Assembly (NCBI RefSeq): GCF_030052815.1
Contig: NC_079503.1
Coordinates: forward strand, 57,020,735-57,084,734
Length of the DNA: 64,000 nt
Direction: 5' to 3'
Origin: Hevea brasiliensis
Lineage: Eukaryota; Streptophyta; Magnoliopsida; Malpighiales; Euphorbiaceae
Both the position numbers and the translations under genes were made by a program. The notes under the pieces are model-generated. The model was not told the origin of the DNA. It saw nothing but the letters and a program-made list of their open reading frames with translations, and searched no databases. Within the stretch, counting starts at the first letter, position 1, and every line of letters begins with the position of its first letter. Shown piece by piece: positions 1 through 12,179 of the stretch.

Positions 1-1921
1 AGTGAGCAGGTGCCCTAGCGATGGGTAACCAAGTGGGAAGTTGCGGTCCTCACAACTAGGAGCCCTAGACCCGAGAGAAAATTCATAAAATAATTTTTGG
101 GACTCCAGAGAAGGGTCATTGAGGTTTCTATGGCATTAGAATGTCAAGAAAATGCTTAGAAAAATTTTTCAATCTGTACAGACAATTTTAGTCTGTTAAG
201 CCAAGCGGAGGGCATTTTGGTCATTTTGCCTTCAGAGGTGATTTTTGGCCGACCTGTCCAGTTAATTAAATAATTATTATGATCTAAAATATGAATAAAT
301 ATTGCTAAAAATTTAATTGAAAATAAGTAGAAAAGAAAAGGAAAGAAAAATGAAAGAAATTGGGAATTATGACATCATATGATGTCAATAAAAGTGCTCC
401 CACCAATGACATTTGAACAAGCTATTAAAAACCAATTAAAAAGAGGTAAAATGAGATAAAAATTAACAAAACACAATCTGCTCTTCCTCACCCCAAACCA
501 GACGTTTCCCTTTCCCAAAACCATTCCTCCATGGAAGCTTAATGAAAGCTTCAAACCTCACCTCATCTCACCTTGAAACCACTACCTTGCTTCACAAAAA
601 AGTGATCTTGCATCTTGAACAACCTCTAGCCAGAAAAAAGAAGAAGAAAGAAGAAAGTTTTGGAGACTTGGAAGAGTGAGCAAAAGAGGTTAGTGTCCAA
701 TCTCTTAGCACTTTTACTTGATTCATGCTTAATGCCATGAGATAAGTAGAAAATGTAAGAAAAACAAAATAAAAATTATGTGTATCCATCCCTATAAATT
801 TCAATAGCCTAGGGGTGGTTAGGGTTTGATGAATTTCAACAGCCTAGGGGTGGTTAGGGTTTGATGAATTTACTTGAAGTAAAGTGTTTATGAGCTGCCC
901 ATAGCATGAGATGAGTGCTTGAACATGATTGTGTAAGTAAAATGCAAGTATAGTGCATGAATGAACTTGAGAACTTGGACATTTAAGTAACATTAGGGTT
1001 TTCTCATGTAATGGTATGTTAACCTTGTAATGGTCAATTAGCGACCATTTGAATGTGTGTGAGGATGAATTGAAGTGAGTAAGGATGTTGGAGGCATGCT
1101 GCCCTTGGTGACTTGCAAGACTGGTTGTGAGTCCAGCAGGTTTGGGTGGCTATAAATAGAGTTGTAGAGGTTCAATTGGTGCAGGCTAATTGGATATAAA
1201 ACTAGACACATAATGGCAGAGCTTTGGTGAAGAAACTCTACCTAGAAAACCAAACCAAGTTGACCTAAAAATTGCCCTAATCTGGGTGACTTGCATTTTG
1301 TCTGGGCAAAATGACCAAATAAATAGTGTTTATTCATTTGGTCATAACTCAATGTAAAAAGGTCCAATTGACCTGAAACTTTACCAGATGATAGCTGAGA
1401 CATATACCTACAACTTTCTTGAAGAAACTAAACACAAATTTTGACCATAACATGTTCAAAAACTGACCTACAGTCAATGTACAAAAAAGGGCAGAATTGG
1501 TTCTGCCCAGAAAATCTGGAAAATTTGCAATCCGGCCAGTTATGGTGTTTAGGTCATAACTTGAGCTACAAAACTCCAAATGGAGTGATTCAAAAAATAA
1601 AATGTAACTAGACACAATAAAGAATAACTTTCATGAAGATAATTTTATCAAATTCCTATTGTACAAATGACCAATAGAATAGTAAACTTAGTGCTTGAAA
1701 TCTGAAAATTATGAATAATTAACACTAAGCTTTGAAATGGAATTGGCAATTAATGCCAACAACTTTAGAATGCAAAATGTGGTATGTTGATGATATTTGA
1801 ACCAATATACCTATTATCTATGAAAATTTTAATATTTTAGTTGACTAATAAAATGAATAGTAACCTTACATATAAAGTTCAAATATTCAAGAAATGACTT
1901 TGTAATATGCCCTAGTAGGCC

Positions 1922-1926
1922 TAACG
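1922..1926. other. Left target-site duplication of the 3.67-kb solo LTR
   Basis: TAACG here is repeated at 29515-29519. The related LTR 2 has a single TAACG at 34249-34253, so it serves as the empty site. Confidence 0.9.
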
Positions 1927-2556
1927 TGTCACACCCTACCCCTCTGTAAGGCATAACATGATCCCATAGTATACCTAATGAATTACCAACTCCGTCTACT
2001 GATAATCCATTAAATACACTACAAGGGATTTTAAAAACTTTTCTTACTTCTTTTACAGTGGTGAGCACTATTTACAGGTGTTAAAAACCTTTTTGAACTG
2101 AAGTGATAGAACTAACACATTTGAATTATTTGGAGTTTCTGTAAAAATTTTGGCAGAGTGCCATCTATATTTTGGATAAAACAGTTCTTCAGAAAACCTG
2201 TAAAAAGCACTTCAATAGATTTCCAAATCTCAACTCCAACATATTTCTCAATACAACACATTTCTCAACTCAAATCTGCAGTGATTTTTCGAAGACTGAG
2301 TTAAAAGAAATATAATACAATTTTTTTACAAGCCAAAATAACTCATAATTATTTTACAACTTCAATGTACAATTTTTTATTTACAACTGCTCAAAACCAA
2401 CAATAATATGTACATACAGTGAACATACATTACATTACAAAATACAAAATATTGGTATACTCATTATACCCGGTAGTCTCTCGCTGGAGGTACTAGCAGC
2501 CTAGTCTCACAGACTGCTCTGTCTGTCTACACCGCGACAAAAGAATAAAGCTATCG

Positions 2557-2573
2557 CTGAGACAATGTCTCAG
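2557..2573 (-). other. Conserved LTR hairpin in solo LTR B
   Basis: CTGAGACAATGTCTCAG is a near-perfect inverted repeat. It is the longest-stemmed version of the hairpin found at the same relative place in all the chromovirus-type LTRs of this window. Confidence 0.75.
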
Positions 2574-4450
2574 TGGTGCACAACATTAACCAAATACAAT
2601 TTAAATCACAATTCATAAATCATATAAATAGTGGATACTTAAAACCATAGTTAATTTCAAGACAATAATTGTCAACCAGAATTTAAACTCCATTTCTCAA
2701 TATCACAATAAATTTCAGTAAGTCAGATCATGGTTGAATTCAAAAGACAGTATATGTCAATAAGAGTTTAAATTCATTTCACAATCTCACAATAAATCTC
2801 AATAATAAAAACATAGTTAAATTCGAAAGACAGTAAATGTCAATAAGAATTTAACTTCATTTCACAAATTATCAAATCGTATAACAGCACAATTTAGTTG
2901 AATAAGTTAAGAATACAGTGTTGCCAATTCATTCACAAAATGGCAACACAATTCATAATTATCTTTAATTTCCACAAAAACCATTTACAGTGCTTTTCAA
3001 TCAATAGTATCCATCAAATCATTTACAATGCTTTTCAAGTAATAAATATCCATTCAAACACATTTCCACAATTTAAAACAATAATGTACAAATAGTCATA
3101 ATTCATTTCAATTGAAAAATTCAAAAGAAATACAATTGTGCACAAACACAATTTAAATCAATAACATACAATTAATCATATGAAATCTTATTCATAGTAA
3201 AATCAGTTGAAAACTAGTTGTGCACAAACCTCTGATGACTGTCTCCCTGGTCTGGACTCAGTGTTTCCTTCCTTTTCCCTGAGTCTTTAGTAACTGAGAA
3301 ACACAATTTGAAGTGTTTCAGTGCTAAATTAATTTGCCTCTAACGATAATGTTCGATAATTAATTCACTGAAGGCTATTATTTGCTCAATCACCTAATAT
3401 ACCGACCCTCGATGCGTTTTAGGTAAATTAGGTTTTAGTGTCATTAATATGTCACATTCGATAGGGTTTTAGGGTTGGTACGTTTTACCAAACTCATTTC
3501 CTTATTTAGTGCATTTTAATGCAACTTGCTGGATTCCGGGATACTAGTTTGACCTAGCCGGACGACCTAGTTCCCTCGGTTTTCGAGTTTCAGTCAAAAC
3601 TACAAACTTGTAGATCTATGTCTTATTGCACGTGGGGCAAAATTTTAGGTCAATCCAAGTTAAGTAGACCAAGTTATGGTCATTATACTATTGCTGGTCA
3701 ATTGGTATCAAATTAGGTCAATTTTAGGTCAATTTGGTCAACTTTGGTTCGGCCAGTTTTTGGACCCGAACTTGTGCAAGCTTTTTGACTTGCTTATGGT
3801 CATTTCTGGGCTTTGGTGTCTTCATAAGACTTGTAGGTATGGGTCTTAACTATTCATGGTTAAAATTTCAGGTCAATTGGACCTGTTTTGAGTGAGTTAT
3901 GGCCTAAACACTAACTGCTGCCCAATTGGTCATTTTTCAGGTCCTAATTGCACCTAATCCGAATTGGTCATTTTCTTAGGTCACCTTGCAAGCAGAATTT
4001 TGGTATGTTTTCTCAATGAAAGTTGGCACATTTTGTGCCTAGTTTCACATCCAATTGGTCGCATACCAATTGAGATTACACATTTAAACTTATTGGCTAA
4101 AATGTACACTGCCCTTGGTTACTTTGCTTAACACACATCAATCACACACATTTACCTTGCAATATGTTTACTTCCCTACCAAATCTGTTTTGGTACATTA
4201 CCAAAAACACATTCCCCTTTACATTAACATCATTTTGGGCATATTACAATTATCCTCAATACACCAATTAACACTCAATTTACAAGTTCTAAGTACAATC
4301 ACATACACACCTAACCATTACAAATTTTTGCATATACTTTACACAACAAGTTCATATACATATCCATCAATCCTTCTATGTCAATATTCTGCCAACACTT
4401 CCATGAATACATACATTTATTCAAGTGTCCCCAAGCTGCCAAAAATCTTC

Positions 4451-4455
4451 TTCAA
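4451..4455. other. Left target-site duplication of the Ogre element
   Basis: TTCAA here is repeated at 28370-28374. The related element at the right end of the window has one uninterrupted copy (TTGAA on the + strand, 61731-61735), which acts as the empty site. Confidence 0.92.
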
Positions 4456-4818
4456 TGTCGCAATGGGATTTTGCGGTCGCCCGGACGATCACTCACCGAA
4501 GTGGGAAAGAGTGAGGAGTCGCCACCTTAGTTTTGAGGGAAACTAAAGAAAACCATTTGAGAAGTTAAATTAAAAATGAAACCACTTCAAAACAGAGATT
4601 CTAAGTTCGGGGTCCGTAAACGGGTGGGGAAGGTGTTAGGCACCCCACCTCGTCCCTTAATAAGGGTAAGTAGATTTAATTCTGCGTCCTTTACAAATTA
4701 GTTAGAAGGGCTTAGGCGGCAATGTTAATCCTTTTGGTAGAAGGAATGTTTGATTTTTCACTAAATTTGGATCACCCAGATACATAAGTAAATGAGACAA
4801 CCTTAGTGAACGTGTGTG

Positions 4819-5318
4819 AGAATCGGATAAGAACTCTCCTCCGATCTTTTTTAAGTTGTTCATTAAAATTTTGAGGGGAGACCGGATAAGAACCCTCCTC
4901 CGGTCTCTTTTAAGTTATTTATTTGAAGTTTTGAGGATGAGACCGGATAAGAACTCTCCTCCGATCTCTTTCAGATGTTTATTAAAATTTGAGGTTGAGA
5001 CCGGATAAGAACTCTCCTCCGATCCCTATTTAATGTTTATTAAAATTTTGAAGGGAGACCGGATAAGAATCCTCCTCCGATCTCTTTTAAGTTATTTATT
5101 AAAATTTTGAGAGGAGACCGGATAAGAACCCTCCTCCGATCTCCTTTAGAGTTATTCGTTAATGTTTTGAGTTGAGACCGGATAAGAACTCTCTTCCGAT
5201 CCCTACTTAATGTTTATCAAAATTTTGAAGGGAGACCGGATAAGAACCCTCCTCCGATCTCCTTTAAGAGTTGACTTAAAACTTTTAGGCAAGGATAGGA
5301 TAAGGACTCTTCCGACCC
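4819..5318. repeat. Tandem repeat of about 59 bp, nine imperfect units, left Ogre LTR
   Basis: Units share GAGACCGGATAAGAACTCTC followed by CTCCGATC and an AT-rich spacer (TTTATTAAAATTTTGA). Starts fall near 4831, 4879, 4939, 4997, 5056, 5115, 5175, 5233 and a degenerate one at 5290. In element orientation they lie at the far 3' end of the LTR. Confidence 0.85.
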
Positions 5319-6374
5319 CTTCTATTTTGATGAGACTCGGACAAAGACTTTTCCGACCACAGCTACGGGTCTTAAGAACCTAAAACTAAGAATTCTGACC
5401 TTCAAAAATGCCGGGGATAAGGTTTATGGATATCCTGTGGCTGAACGGGGAACACTAGACTTGATTCACTGACCTTTTCATGTAGTCATTTTACCAATAT
5501 CTATTAATGACCGATCCACTCTGTTTCGTTTACTTTGGTCTTATTCCATTTCATGACATCTTTGTCGAATTGCTGTTTACGTCGGCCTAATAGTTCGGCT
5601 ATCTTCCTGACGTGTTATTCAGGTCCTCTTTTTAAAGGAGACCTCTAAGTTGCAGCTACCTACGTTTACCCAACCATTTACATACTACAAAGAGTTAGAA
5701 AACTGGTTTTCAGAAATGACGGAGATTAATAAAATGAACTGATCACTAAAAAAATGATTTGAGAGTGACTTTCTTTGGGATTGCTTGTGCAGAAATGGTT
5801 TAGATGTAAGAAGAACAAGGAAAATGCGGGAAATAAACGTAGACGCTTAATAAAACAGTAACATGAACTCTTATAACAATATTTTCTCTTGGGTTCTCTT
5901 GTACAAAATACCCTTGAAGAAAGTTGCAGATGTATGAAGAACAAAGGAAGTGCAGGAAACAAACGTAAATGAGTGTGAACTCTTACCGTGAGGAGCCAAA
6001 TATATTGAAATAATCGTGAAGTGGTAAACAGTGATGGCGGATTGATCACCGAGAGTTGATGTCTGTCATGAAACCGAGAGATGCTTTAGCTAAAAGGTAA
6101 CCGTAAGAACCAGGTGAAAGGAAGTTGAGCTTGAGCAGAGGAAAGGAAAGCAGAGATGATGAGAGTATGACCGGATAATGAACAAACCGGAAATGTAGAG
6201 TTCCAATATTCAAAATCTTTTCAAGAAAACACTCCTGAAAACTAGTTTCAAAAGTATTTTTAATCACTACAAACAGCAGAGTAACAAATCGAATGAAGTT
6301 TCGAGTTCCTCCACGATAATAGCGACCTCTTGCCTATATTTTTTTGTCCGTCCCTTGAACAGCTTTTTCATGCA

Positions 6375-6384
6375 GTATTTATAG
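6375..6384 (-). promoter_or_regulatory. Putative TATA box of the Ogre transcript, left LTR
   Basis: CTATAAATAC on the minus strand is kept in both LTRs (24271-24280 in the right copy). If used, U3 would be about 4.1 kb and would hold the whole antisense gene. No transcript data are available. Confidence 0.5.
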
Positions 6385-6951
6385 GAATCGGTGCTCCCCA
6401 TGAAGGGTCGAGATTCATTTTGAGGAGATGGAGGGTCGGGATTTTGAAGTACATGATCGGATGTTCAGAATTAAAGAGAATCAAAACGAATGGTGAGATC
6501 GCTTCTCAAAGTATTTGTCCTTTTCCTCTTTTAATCCGGACGGTCTTGAATCCTCTTGTCCGAACGATCCGAGGGTGAGAGTGAAAACGCTGGTATTATC
6601 ATCTTCTCTTTTGATCCAAGGGTTCCGGATTCATCCTTACAAGTGAGATCAACGGTGGAGATTGGGATGTACAGGATCACATGACATACCACCGCACTGT
6701 CAAGATTAAGGCGATTCTTAGGCGTGCGGTGGAGATCTCGTCTGCCATGCTTTAACTACCTCGGCTCTGATTCTGACGACGGTTATTGGAATTTGTCTTA
6801 TTCTTTTTGTCTTCCGATCCCTCCCCTAGCTCCTATTCCGATCTCTCATGCTGATCTCCTATCTCCCGATCTCTTTTATCCCTTGATCAGTCTGGATTCG
6901 GTCCAAGCATTAATTACATCTCGATTTTCAAGGCCCGCTGCTTTCCGCCGA

Positions 6952-6979
6952 CATTAAATGCCCATTTTCCCTATATATA
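6952..6979 (+). promoter_or_regulatory. CATTAAATG plus TATATATA promoter-like block, left LTR
   Basis: CATTAAATG at 6952-6960 is followed by TATATATA near 6972. The same pair of motifs, in the same order, precedes the antisense gene about 0.9 kb further on. The downstream reading frame at 7092-7274 is not recognised. Confidence 0.4.
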
Positions 6980-7289
6980 CCTCGTTGATAGTGGCATTTC
7001 CTTCATTCGATTTTTCTCTTTCTCCTTGTTTCTTGGTTATAGCTGAAACGGGGAAAGTTCCGGCTACAACTGTGGTTTTGATCCTCTTCCGATGGAATTC
7101 CCTATTCCTCGACTGAAAATTTACGATCCCGGTGATTGGATGGTCCTAATTGACGATGGTGAGAGAACTGGATTTGACCGATCCGTATTGCGGGCTTCGG
7201 TTGTACCGATCTCGAGTTGCTCAACTGAGTTCATTCGGCTTCTCATCACATTGAGTGTTCCGACAGCGGATTAAGCTTCCGGTCGGCAA

Positions 7290-7419
7290 TATCCTTGGGA
7301 TCAGTTATAAACTGATCCTTAGATCACCTGGGAGTATCCTTGGGATTAGTTATAAACTGATCCTTAGATCACCTGGGAGTATCCTTGGGATCAGTTATAA
7401 ACTGATCCTTAGATCAGCC
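7290..7419. repeat. Three 45-bp tandem units, each with a perfect hairpin, left Ogre LTR
   Basis: Each unit starts TATCCTTGGGAT and carries arms GGATCAGTT and AACTGATCC around ATA (a single G-to-T/A variant in the middle unit). The third unit is cut short at GATCAGCC. The matching right-LTR block at 25176-25299 has lost most of this symmetry. Confidence 0.85.
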
Positions 7420-7439
7420 TCTTCAGATAGGATTTTTCA

Positions 7440-7620
7440 CCGGTCTCTAGAGATCGTCCAAATGATGTAATTTTTCAATGTAATCAGATCTCTAGAGATC
7501 ACCCAAATGATGTAGTCTGTCAATGTAATCAGATCTCTAGAGATCACCCAAATGATGTAGTTAGTCCTTTATTGTAATCCGATCCCTAGAGATCGCCCAA
7601 ATGATGTAATCCGATCTTTT
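7440..7620. repeat. Four imperfect units with CTCTAGAGATC...CCAAATGATGTA, left Ogre LTR
   Basis: The palindrome TCTCTAGAGA and the phrase CCAAATGATGTA recur four times at roughly 55-60-bp spacing. The right copy (25320-25500) is more degraded. Confidence 0.75.
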
Positions 7621-7854
7621 TGGAAATAAAAGTCTTGTTTCTCCAATTATTATCTTATTGATTATTTTCCGATCTCTGATATATTTGTCCGATCTGATTC
7701 TTTACCTGAATGACACTTAACTGATTCCTTATTTTAAAATGTTTAACTCATTATGCCGATCTCTGATTAACCGATCTCAGAACATTCGGATGTTTGAGAA
7801 AAGTGTCAAAACAGCTGTCCAATCCCACCAATCGATGCGCTGCCTAGAACCTCG

Positions 7855-7885
7855 CGAGCATTAAATGCTCGGACTAGTATAAATA
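7855..7885 (+). promoter_or_regulatory. Palindrome plus TATA box before the antisense gene, left LTR
   Basis: CGAGCATTAAATGCTCG (7855-7871) is a perfect 17-nt palindrome. TATAAATA follows at 7878-7885. It is unchanged in the right LTR and lies about 150 bp upstream of the antisense ATG. Confidence 0.6.
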
Positions 7886-8037
7886 GGGGTGGGAGGGTTA
7901 GCCAATTGTTCTCTTATTTCATTTTCGTCTCTGCTCATAGCTTCAAGTTCTCTCATTTTCTCCAGTTTCTCCGACGATTAGACTCTGGTAAGGACTTTGA
8001 TCTTCTTTTTTGTTTAAGTTCTTTGTTTCTTTTGAAA

Positions 8038-9934
8038 ATGAGCGGTGCCGAAGGTCAGAGAGCGGCGAGCCCTCCTTCCATTCAGTTCTCATGGTCATCG
8101 TCTGATGAAGAAGAGGCGGTCGGGCCAAGCACGCAACCCAACCCCTAGGTCTCTCGCTCCGTGCCTGGCCTGTCATACCATCAAGGCTTGCACCACCTTC
8201 AAGGAGAGAGACCCTTCCTATAGACGAGCTTCCATCGGTTCTTCAGAACTGACCGCAATCGTTTGTTCAAGAATACAACATTTGTCCTGATTCATATGAA
8301 CTGATCAAGTGCCATGGCGATGTTCGTGTCGATCACTCCTTTGAAGAGAACGACATAGTCATGGTGTATGAGGAACAGTTAAAGGCCGGTCTTCGATTCC
8401 CCCTGGATGACTTCTATAAGGAGGTCCTAAAACTTCACCGGGCGAGCATCGTTCAGATCCACCCTAACTCATGGCGGATTTTAGTAGCCTTCCGAGGCCT
8501 ATGCCGAGCTAAGGGAATCGACTCACGGCTAAGGTGTTCGCCGAGTTGCACCGGCTATCTCGCCGAAAGGACGATGACCACTGGTTCTTTCAGGCGAAGC
8601 CTCGTTGCGGGCTCTTTTCCGATCTGCCCTCGTCTCTTAAGAACTGGAAGAATCGTTTCTTCATTGTGAGGAGCAAAGATCCGAGCCGCTTTGAGGACTT
8701 CCCCCGCAGCTGGTGGTACCAGGGACCCTTGCTTCCGAACCATATTACCCTGAGCGAAGAGGAAAGTTTGATAGTGATGGATCTGAAGAGTGAGGCTGCC
8801 ACTAAAAAGTATTCTTGTTTGGATTCGGTGACTGCCGAGCTGCACCATTGGACTGTTCAGCTGCTCACTGGCCAAGACCGCGAACTTCCGCTCTCTAACC
8901 TCGGCATCGGTATTTTCTATACCTCAGATCTCAGGACCTTAGCGATCTCACTAACCTTTTCTTTGTGCAGGTATGGCGGGTGGTGAGGGTTCAAGGAAAC
9001 GGAAGAAGGAGAGAGAGATCTCCCGGAAGATAAAGGAGATAAAGCGTTCGGAACGACTCCAAACGCCCGGTCACGAACCTGGGGAGATACAAAGTGATCC
9101 TCCCTAACCTTCGGTCCGCCGACCACCGAAGCTACCCGATCTCCTCCTAGATCGGAGGAGCCTCCAACTCTGCAGCTTGTTCCAAGCAGGAAGGGGGCCT
9201 ACTCAAGCTTCGGGAGGACCTCTTCTCGGGCGCTCAAGTCCGATCGATCGCTTGAGGAATAATCGGACTGTCAAGGAGAACTCTGATTTCGCCAAAGTCC
9301 TGGGGTCTACCATCTTCTTTCCGGAGGATCGGGACAGGCTATCCCAGAATGGTCTCGACGACATATTGACTCGGACCATGAGCTTAAACGTGGAGTGTCT
9401 GGTGAACCAGACCATGATCCGGGAAAGGATTCAGCGCCTGGGTAAGGAGATCGGGAAGAAAAATCAGGAGGTGGATTCCCTCCGATCCCAACTCTCATCC
9501 GCTCGGGATTATATATCTCAAGTCGAGGGACGGGCAAAGCTCCATGAAGACCGGTTGGCCGAACAGAATCGTGCTTTGGATGAGAGGGACCGTGCTCTTA
9601 AGGAAGTCCAGGTGCTTCACGCCAACGGTTCGCTCAGGTCGCTCAACTTATAGAGGAACTTGAGGCGAAGGATAAGGAGCTTAAGGAGAAAGACAAGGAG
9701 CTTAAGGAGAGGGATGAGGAGATGGTGACGGGAATAGCCGAGGCCTATGTGAAGGCTCACAAGGATCTCATGGCCGCACTCCAGAAGCGTTACCCAGAAG
9801 AAGACTTTTCTTGGATGGCCGATGTGGCTCCTGAGGACAATGATGAAGACAGTGAGGATGAAGCCGAGGGTGAGAGGGAGAGAGGGAGTGATCCAAATGT
9901 AGATCAGGCTGGGGGTGATCCCCCAGCCGAATAA
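8038..9934 (+). pseudogene. Antisense gene in Ogre LTR, left copy (Transposase_28-like and coiled coil), broken
   Basis: This is the same gene as in the right LTR (25915-27788), starting MSGAEGQRAASPP, but it carries frameshifts. The first break is near 8140. Reading resumes in another frame near 8361 (YEEQLKAGLRFPLDDFYKEV), shifts again near 8520, and breaks at 9650 inside the coiled coil. After a likely splice acceptor at about 8968, the left copy reads a basic stretch (SRKRKKEREISRKIKEIKR) more cleanly than the right copy does. The C-terminal part has a heptad-rich coiled coil and ends in an acidic tail (EDNDEDSEDEAEGE). Many of its differences from the right copy are small changes at CG, CCG, CAG or CTG motifs. 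Confidence 0.75.
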
Positions 9935-10514
9935 CTTGTACAAATTATGACATGAAATGGAATGCCTTTTGTTCAATGAATGATTGTGATCGGAAAATTT
10001 TAAACCATTATTTGTCTGAGTATTTGATTGTATGAGCACAGCAAAACAAAAACTAAATGTGATTATTAATCTAAGTATGAGAGATCGGAAAGCACTTTAA
10101 ACATGAGATCGGTAGGGGAGAAATGCTGAACGGAACTTGACTGAAAATTTAACTCGAACACTTAAGATCGGAATCGAACCAAAACTTTAGCTCTTAAACT
10201 TTCGGAAAGGAGGTCAATAATAAAGCGGTAGGAAAAGATCTAGTGCCAGTTCATTTCATTTATCAACAGAGATCAGGAATATTCTTGACAGGTCCGGAAA
10301 TCCGACATCGGGTTTGAGAGGTCGGTAAAATGATTTTGAGAGATCGGCGAGGCTTTAATGAATGTGAGGACTTAGCATTGATTCAATTCTCTGTGAGGAG
10401 AGATCGGAAATGTGACCGCCTATCAAAGAGGGACTGGAAACGTGATTAGCTGTTCAAAAAAAAAAAAAGAATTTTTTATTGATTCTAGGGGTCGGCCAAA
10501 ATATGGTGTCGACA

Positions 10515-10527
10515 GCTGCCCCTCTTT
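10515..10527 (-). other. Ogre polypurine tract
   Basis: The minus strand reads AAAGAGGGGCAGC immediately before the TGTCGACA start of the 3' LTR. This is the expected place and composition for the plus-strand DNA primer. Confidence 0.85.
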
Positions 10528-10649
10528 ACATAATTTCAATTAAAGGAAAAATTTCCGTATAGGAATTATGTAAAGATTCCGACTCATATTTTGGACGATT
10601 AGGTATTTGAAATTAGGGAACTAAAGCACACCTAAGTTAATGACCTAGA

Positions 10650-11470
10650 AAATTAAAATCAACTTGGATCTAGAAACCAGAGGTTGATAACAGGAATGTA
10701 AATTGCATGACATTAAAATCAACTTAGATCAAGGAACCAGAGGTTGATAACAGAAATGTAAATTGCAGGAAATTAAAATCAACTTGGATCAAGGAACCAG
10801 AGGTTGATAATAGAATTTTAAATGGCGAAATTAAAATCAACTTAGATCAAGGAACCAGAGGTCGATAACAGAAATGTAAATTGCATGAAATTAAAATCAA
10901 CTTGGATCAAGGAACCAGAGGTTGATGGTGGAATTGCATGAAATTAAAATCAACTTGGATCAAGGATCCAGAGGTTGATGGTGGAATTGCAGGAAATTAA
11001 AATCAACTTGGATCAAGGAACCAGAGGTTGATAGCAGAAATTTAAATTGCAGGAAATTAAAATCAACTTGGATCAAGGAACCAGAGGTTGATGGTGGAAT
11101 TGCAGGAAATTAAAATCAATTTGGATCAAGGAACCAGAGGTCGATAACAGAAATGTAAATTGCATGAAATTAAAATCAACTTAGATCAAGGAACCAGAGG
11201 TCGATAACAGAAATGTAAATTGCATGAAATTAAAATCAACTTGGATCAAGGAACCAGAGGTCGATAACAGAAATGTAAATTGCATGAAATTAAAATCAAC
11301 TTGGATCAAGGAACCAGAGGTTGATGGTGGAATTGCATGAAATTAAAATCAACTTGGATCAAGGATCCAGAGGTTGATGGTGGAATTGCAGGAAATTAAA
11401 ATCAACTTGGATCAAGGAACCAGAGGTTGATAGCAGAAATTTAAATTGCAGGAAATCAAAATCAACTTAC
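10650..11470. repeat. Tandem array of 54-60-bp units in the Ogre 3' UTR (14 full units and a partial one)
   Basis: Units start ATTAAAATCAACTTGGATC and continue AAGGAACCAGAGGTTGAT. Starts fall near 10651, 10712, 10772, 10830, 10889, 10943, 10997, 11057, 11107, 11167, 11227, 11287, 11341, 11395 and 11455. Long units carry AACAGAAATGTAAATTGC and short ones GGTGGAATTGC. The order of variants around 10889-11057 recurs at 11287-11455, so a block of several units was duplicated. Arrays between integrase and the 3' LTR are known in Tat/Ogre elements and can seed satellite DNA. Confidence 0.92.
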
Positions 11471-11709
11471 AAGGCGAGTCTAACCCTGACACATGAAGTT
11501 CTTTCCCTGAAGAAGTGTACTTAACAAGATAACGAAGGCGAATGATTAATGGAGGAGGAGTTGCAAGACCTGACCTATGATCTCATTCTTTCGGATGCCC
11601 CTTTTTCATTCCCGACTTTCTTCTTACTCTACGGAGAGCGCCCTTGCAGGTTTTTACTTTCTCTTCGTCCATTCGACCAGAAGCGCCCTTTCGGGTTTTC
11701 ACCTCTAGA

Positions 11710-11711
<2 letters not shown>

Positions 11712-11740
<29 letters not shown>
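11712..11740. repeat. Homopolymer of 29 T (A on element strand)
   Basis: It follows GGGTTTTCACCTCTAGAAG. A second tract of exactly the same counted length follows a similar phrase at 12117. Both lie in the 3' UTR, and the length may be limited by sequencing. Confidence 0.8.
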
Positions 11741-12112
11741 GAAGGCTATTTCCTGCAAATCTCATAATAAAGTACGTGAAATTATCAATTTTCAAATTCA
11801 AATCTTATGGCAAAAATTTTAACTAATTAATAGCGCATTAAACACAGAGAAAGGATAGCATGGGGAAAATAACAACAGAAGGAGTGAAGTATAACTTTAT
11901 TAGAAAGAATAGACTTTCAAAGGAGAGGAAAAGGTACAAAGATAGATCTCACATATTCCTTATGGTTAGTTTTGAAGTCTTTTAACTGCCATTATTTCGA
12001 GTTCTCCGGAGTCTCATGCCTTAACGGTCTCTTCTCTATTCGCGGTTTCATACCCTCTTCCTTATTTCTCCACTTCGGTTCTTGGGACGCCCTTTTGGGT
12101 TTTCACCCTGAG

Positions 12113-12116
<4 letters not shown>

Positions 12117-12145
<29 letters not shown>
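12117..12145. repeat. Second homopolymer of 29 T in a duplicated segment
   Basis: The preceding context, CGCCCTTTTGGGTTTTCACCCTGAGAAGG (12089-12116), resembles the context of the first tract. This suggests that a short segment with its poly-T was duplicated in the 3' UTR. Confidence 0.75.
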
Positions 12146-12179
12146 GGATGCCCTTTGGGTTTCATCCTTTCTCCTCCTT

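Larger units (their letters stand above)
4456..10514 (-). repeat. Ogre LTR, left copy (3' LTR in element orientation), 6059 bp
   Basis: It begins TGTCGCAATGGG and ends GGTGTCGACA on the + strand. In element orientation this gives TGTCGACACC at the start and a CA end. It matches 22358-28369 over its whole length, with many small differences. It contains 60-bp, 45-bp and about 58-bp tandem repeats, a minus-strand TATA box and a plus-strand gene remnant (8038-9934). The motif CCGATC and its complement GATCGG recur very often. Stretches outside the gene remnant show no other convincing coding region. Confidence 0.95.

Noticed and set aside
4115..4546. 143-codon plus-strand frame and its counterpart at 61663-62070
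   Set aside because: Both lie in related LTRs, share only nucleotide similarity with frame-breaking gaps, and have a low-complexity composition typical of AT-rich DNA.
4819..5318. Regular repeats that could suggest a CRISPR array
   Set aside because: Repeats and spacers are both similar, the unit is imperfect, and it lies in a plant LTR in two copies.
5726..6267. Minus-strand frames in the Ogre LTR with Phe/Leu/Ser-rich repeats
   Set aside because: They come from an internal duplication in a likely untranslated region, differ between LTR copies, and have no recognisable domain.
7092..7274. Plus-strand frame MEFPIPRLKIYDPG after the first TATA-like block
   Set aside because: Short, not recognised, and frameshifted in the right copy; kept only as context of the promoter-like block.
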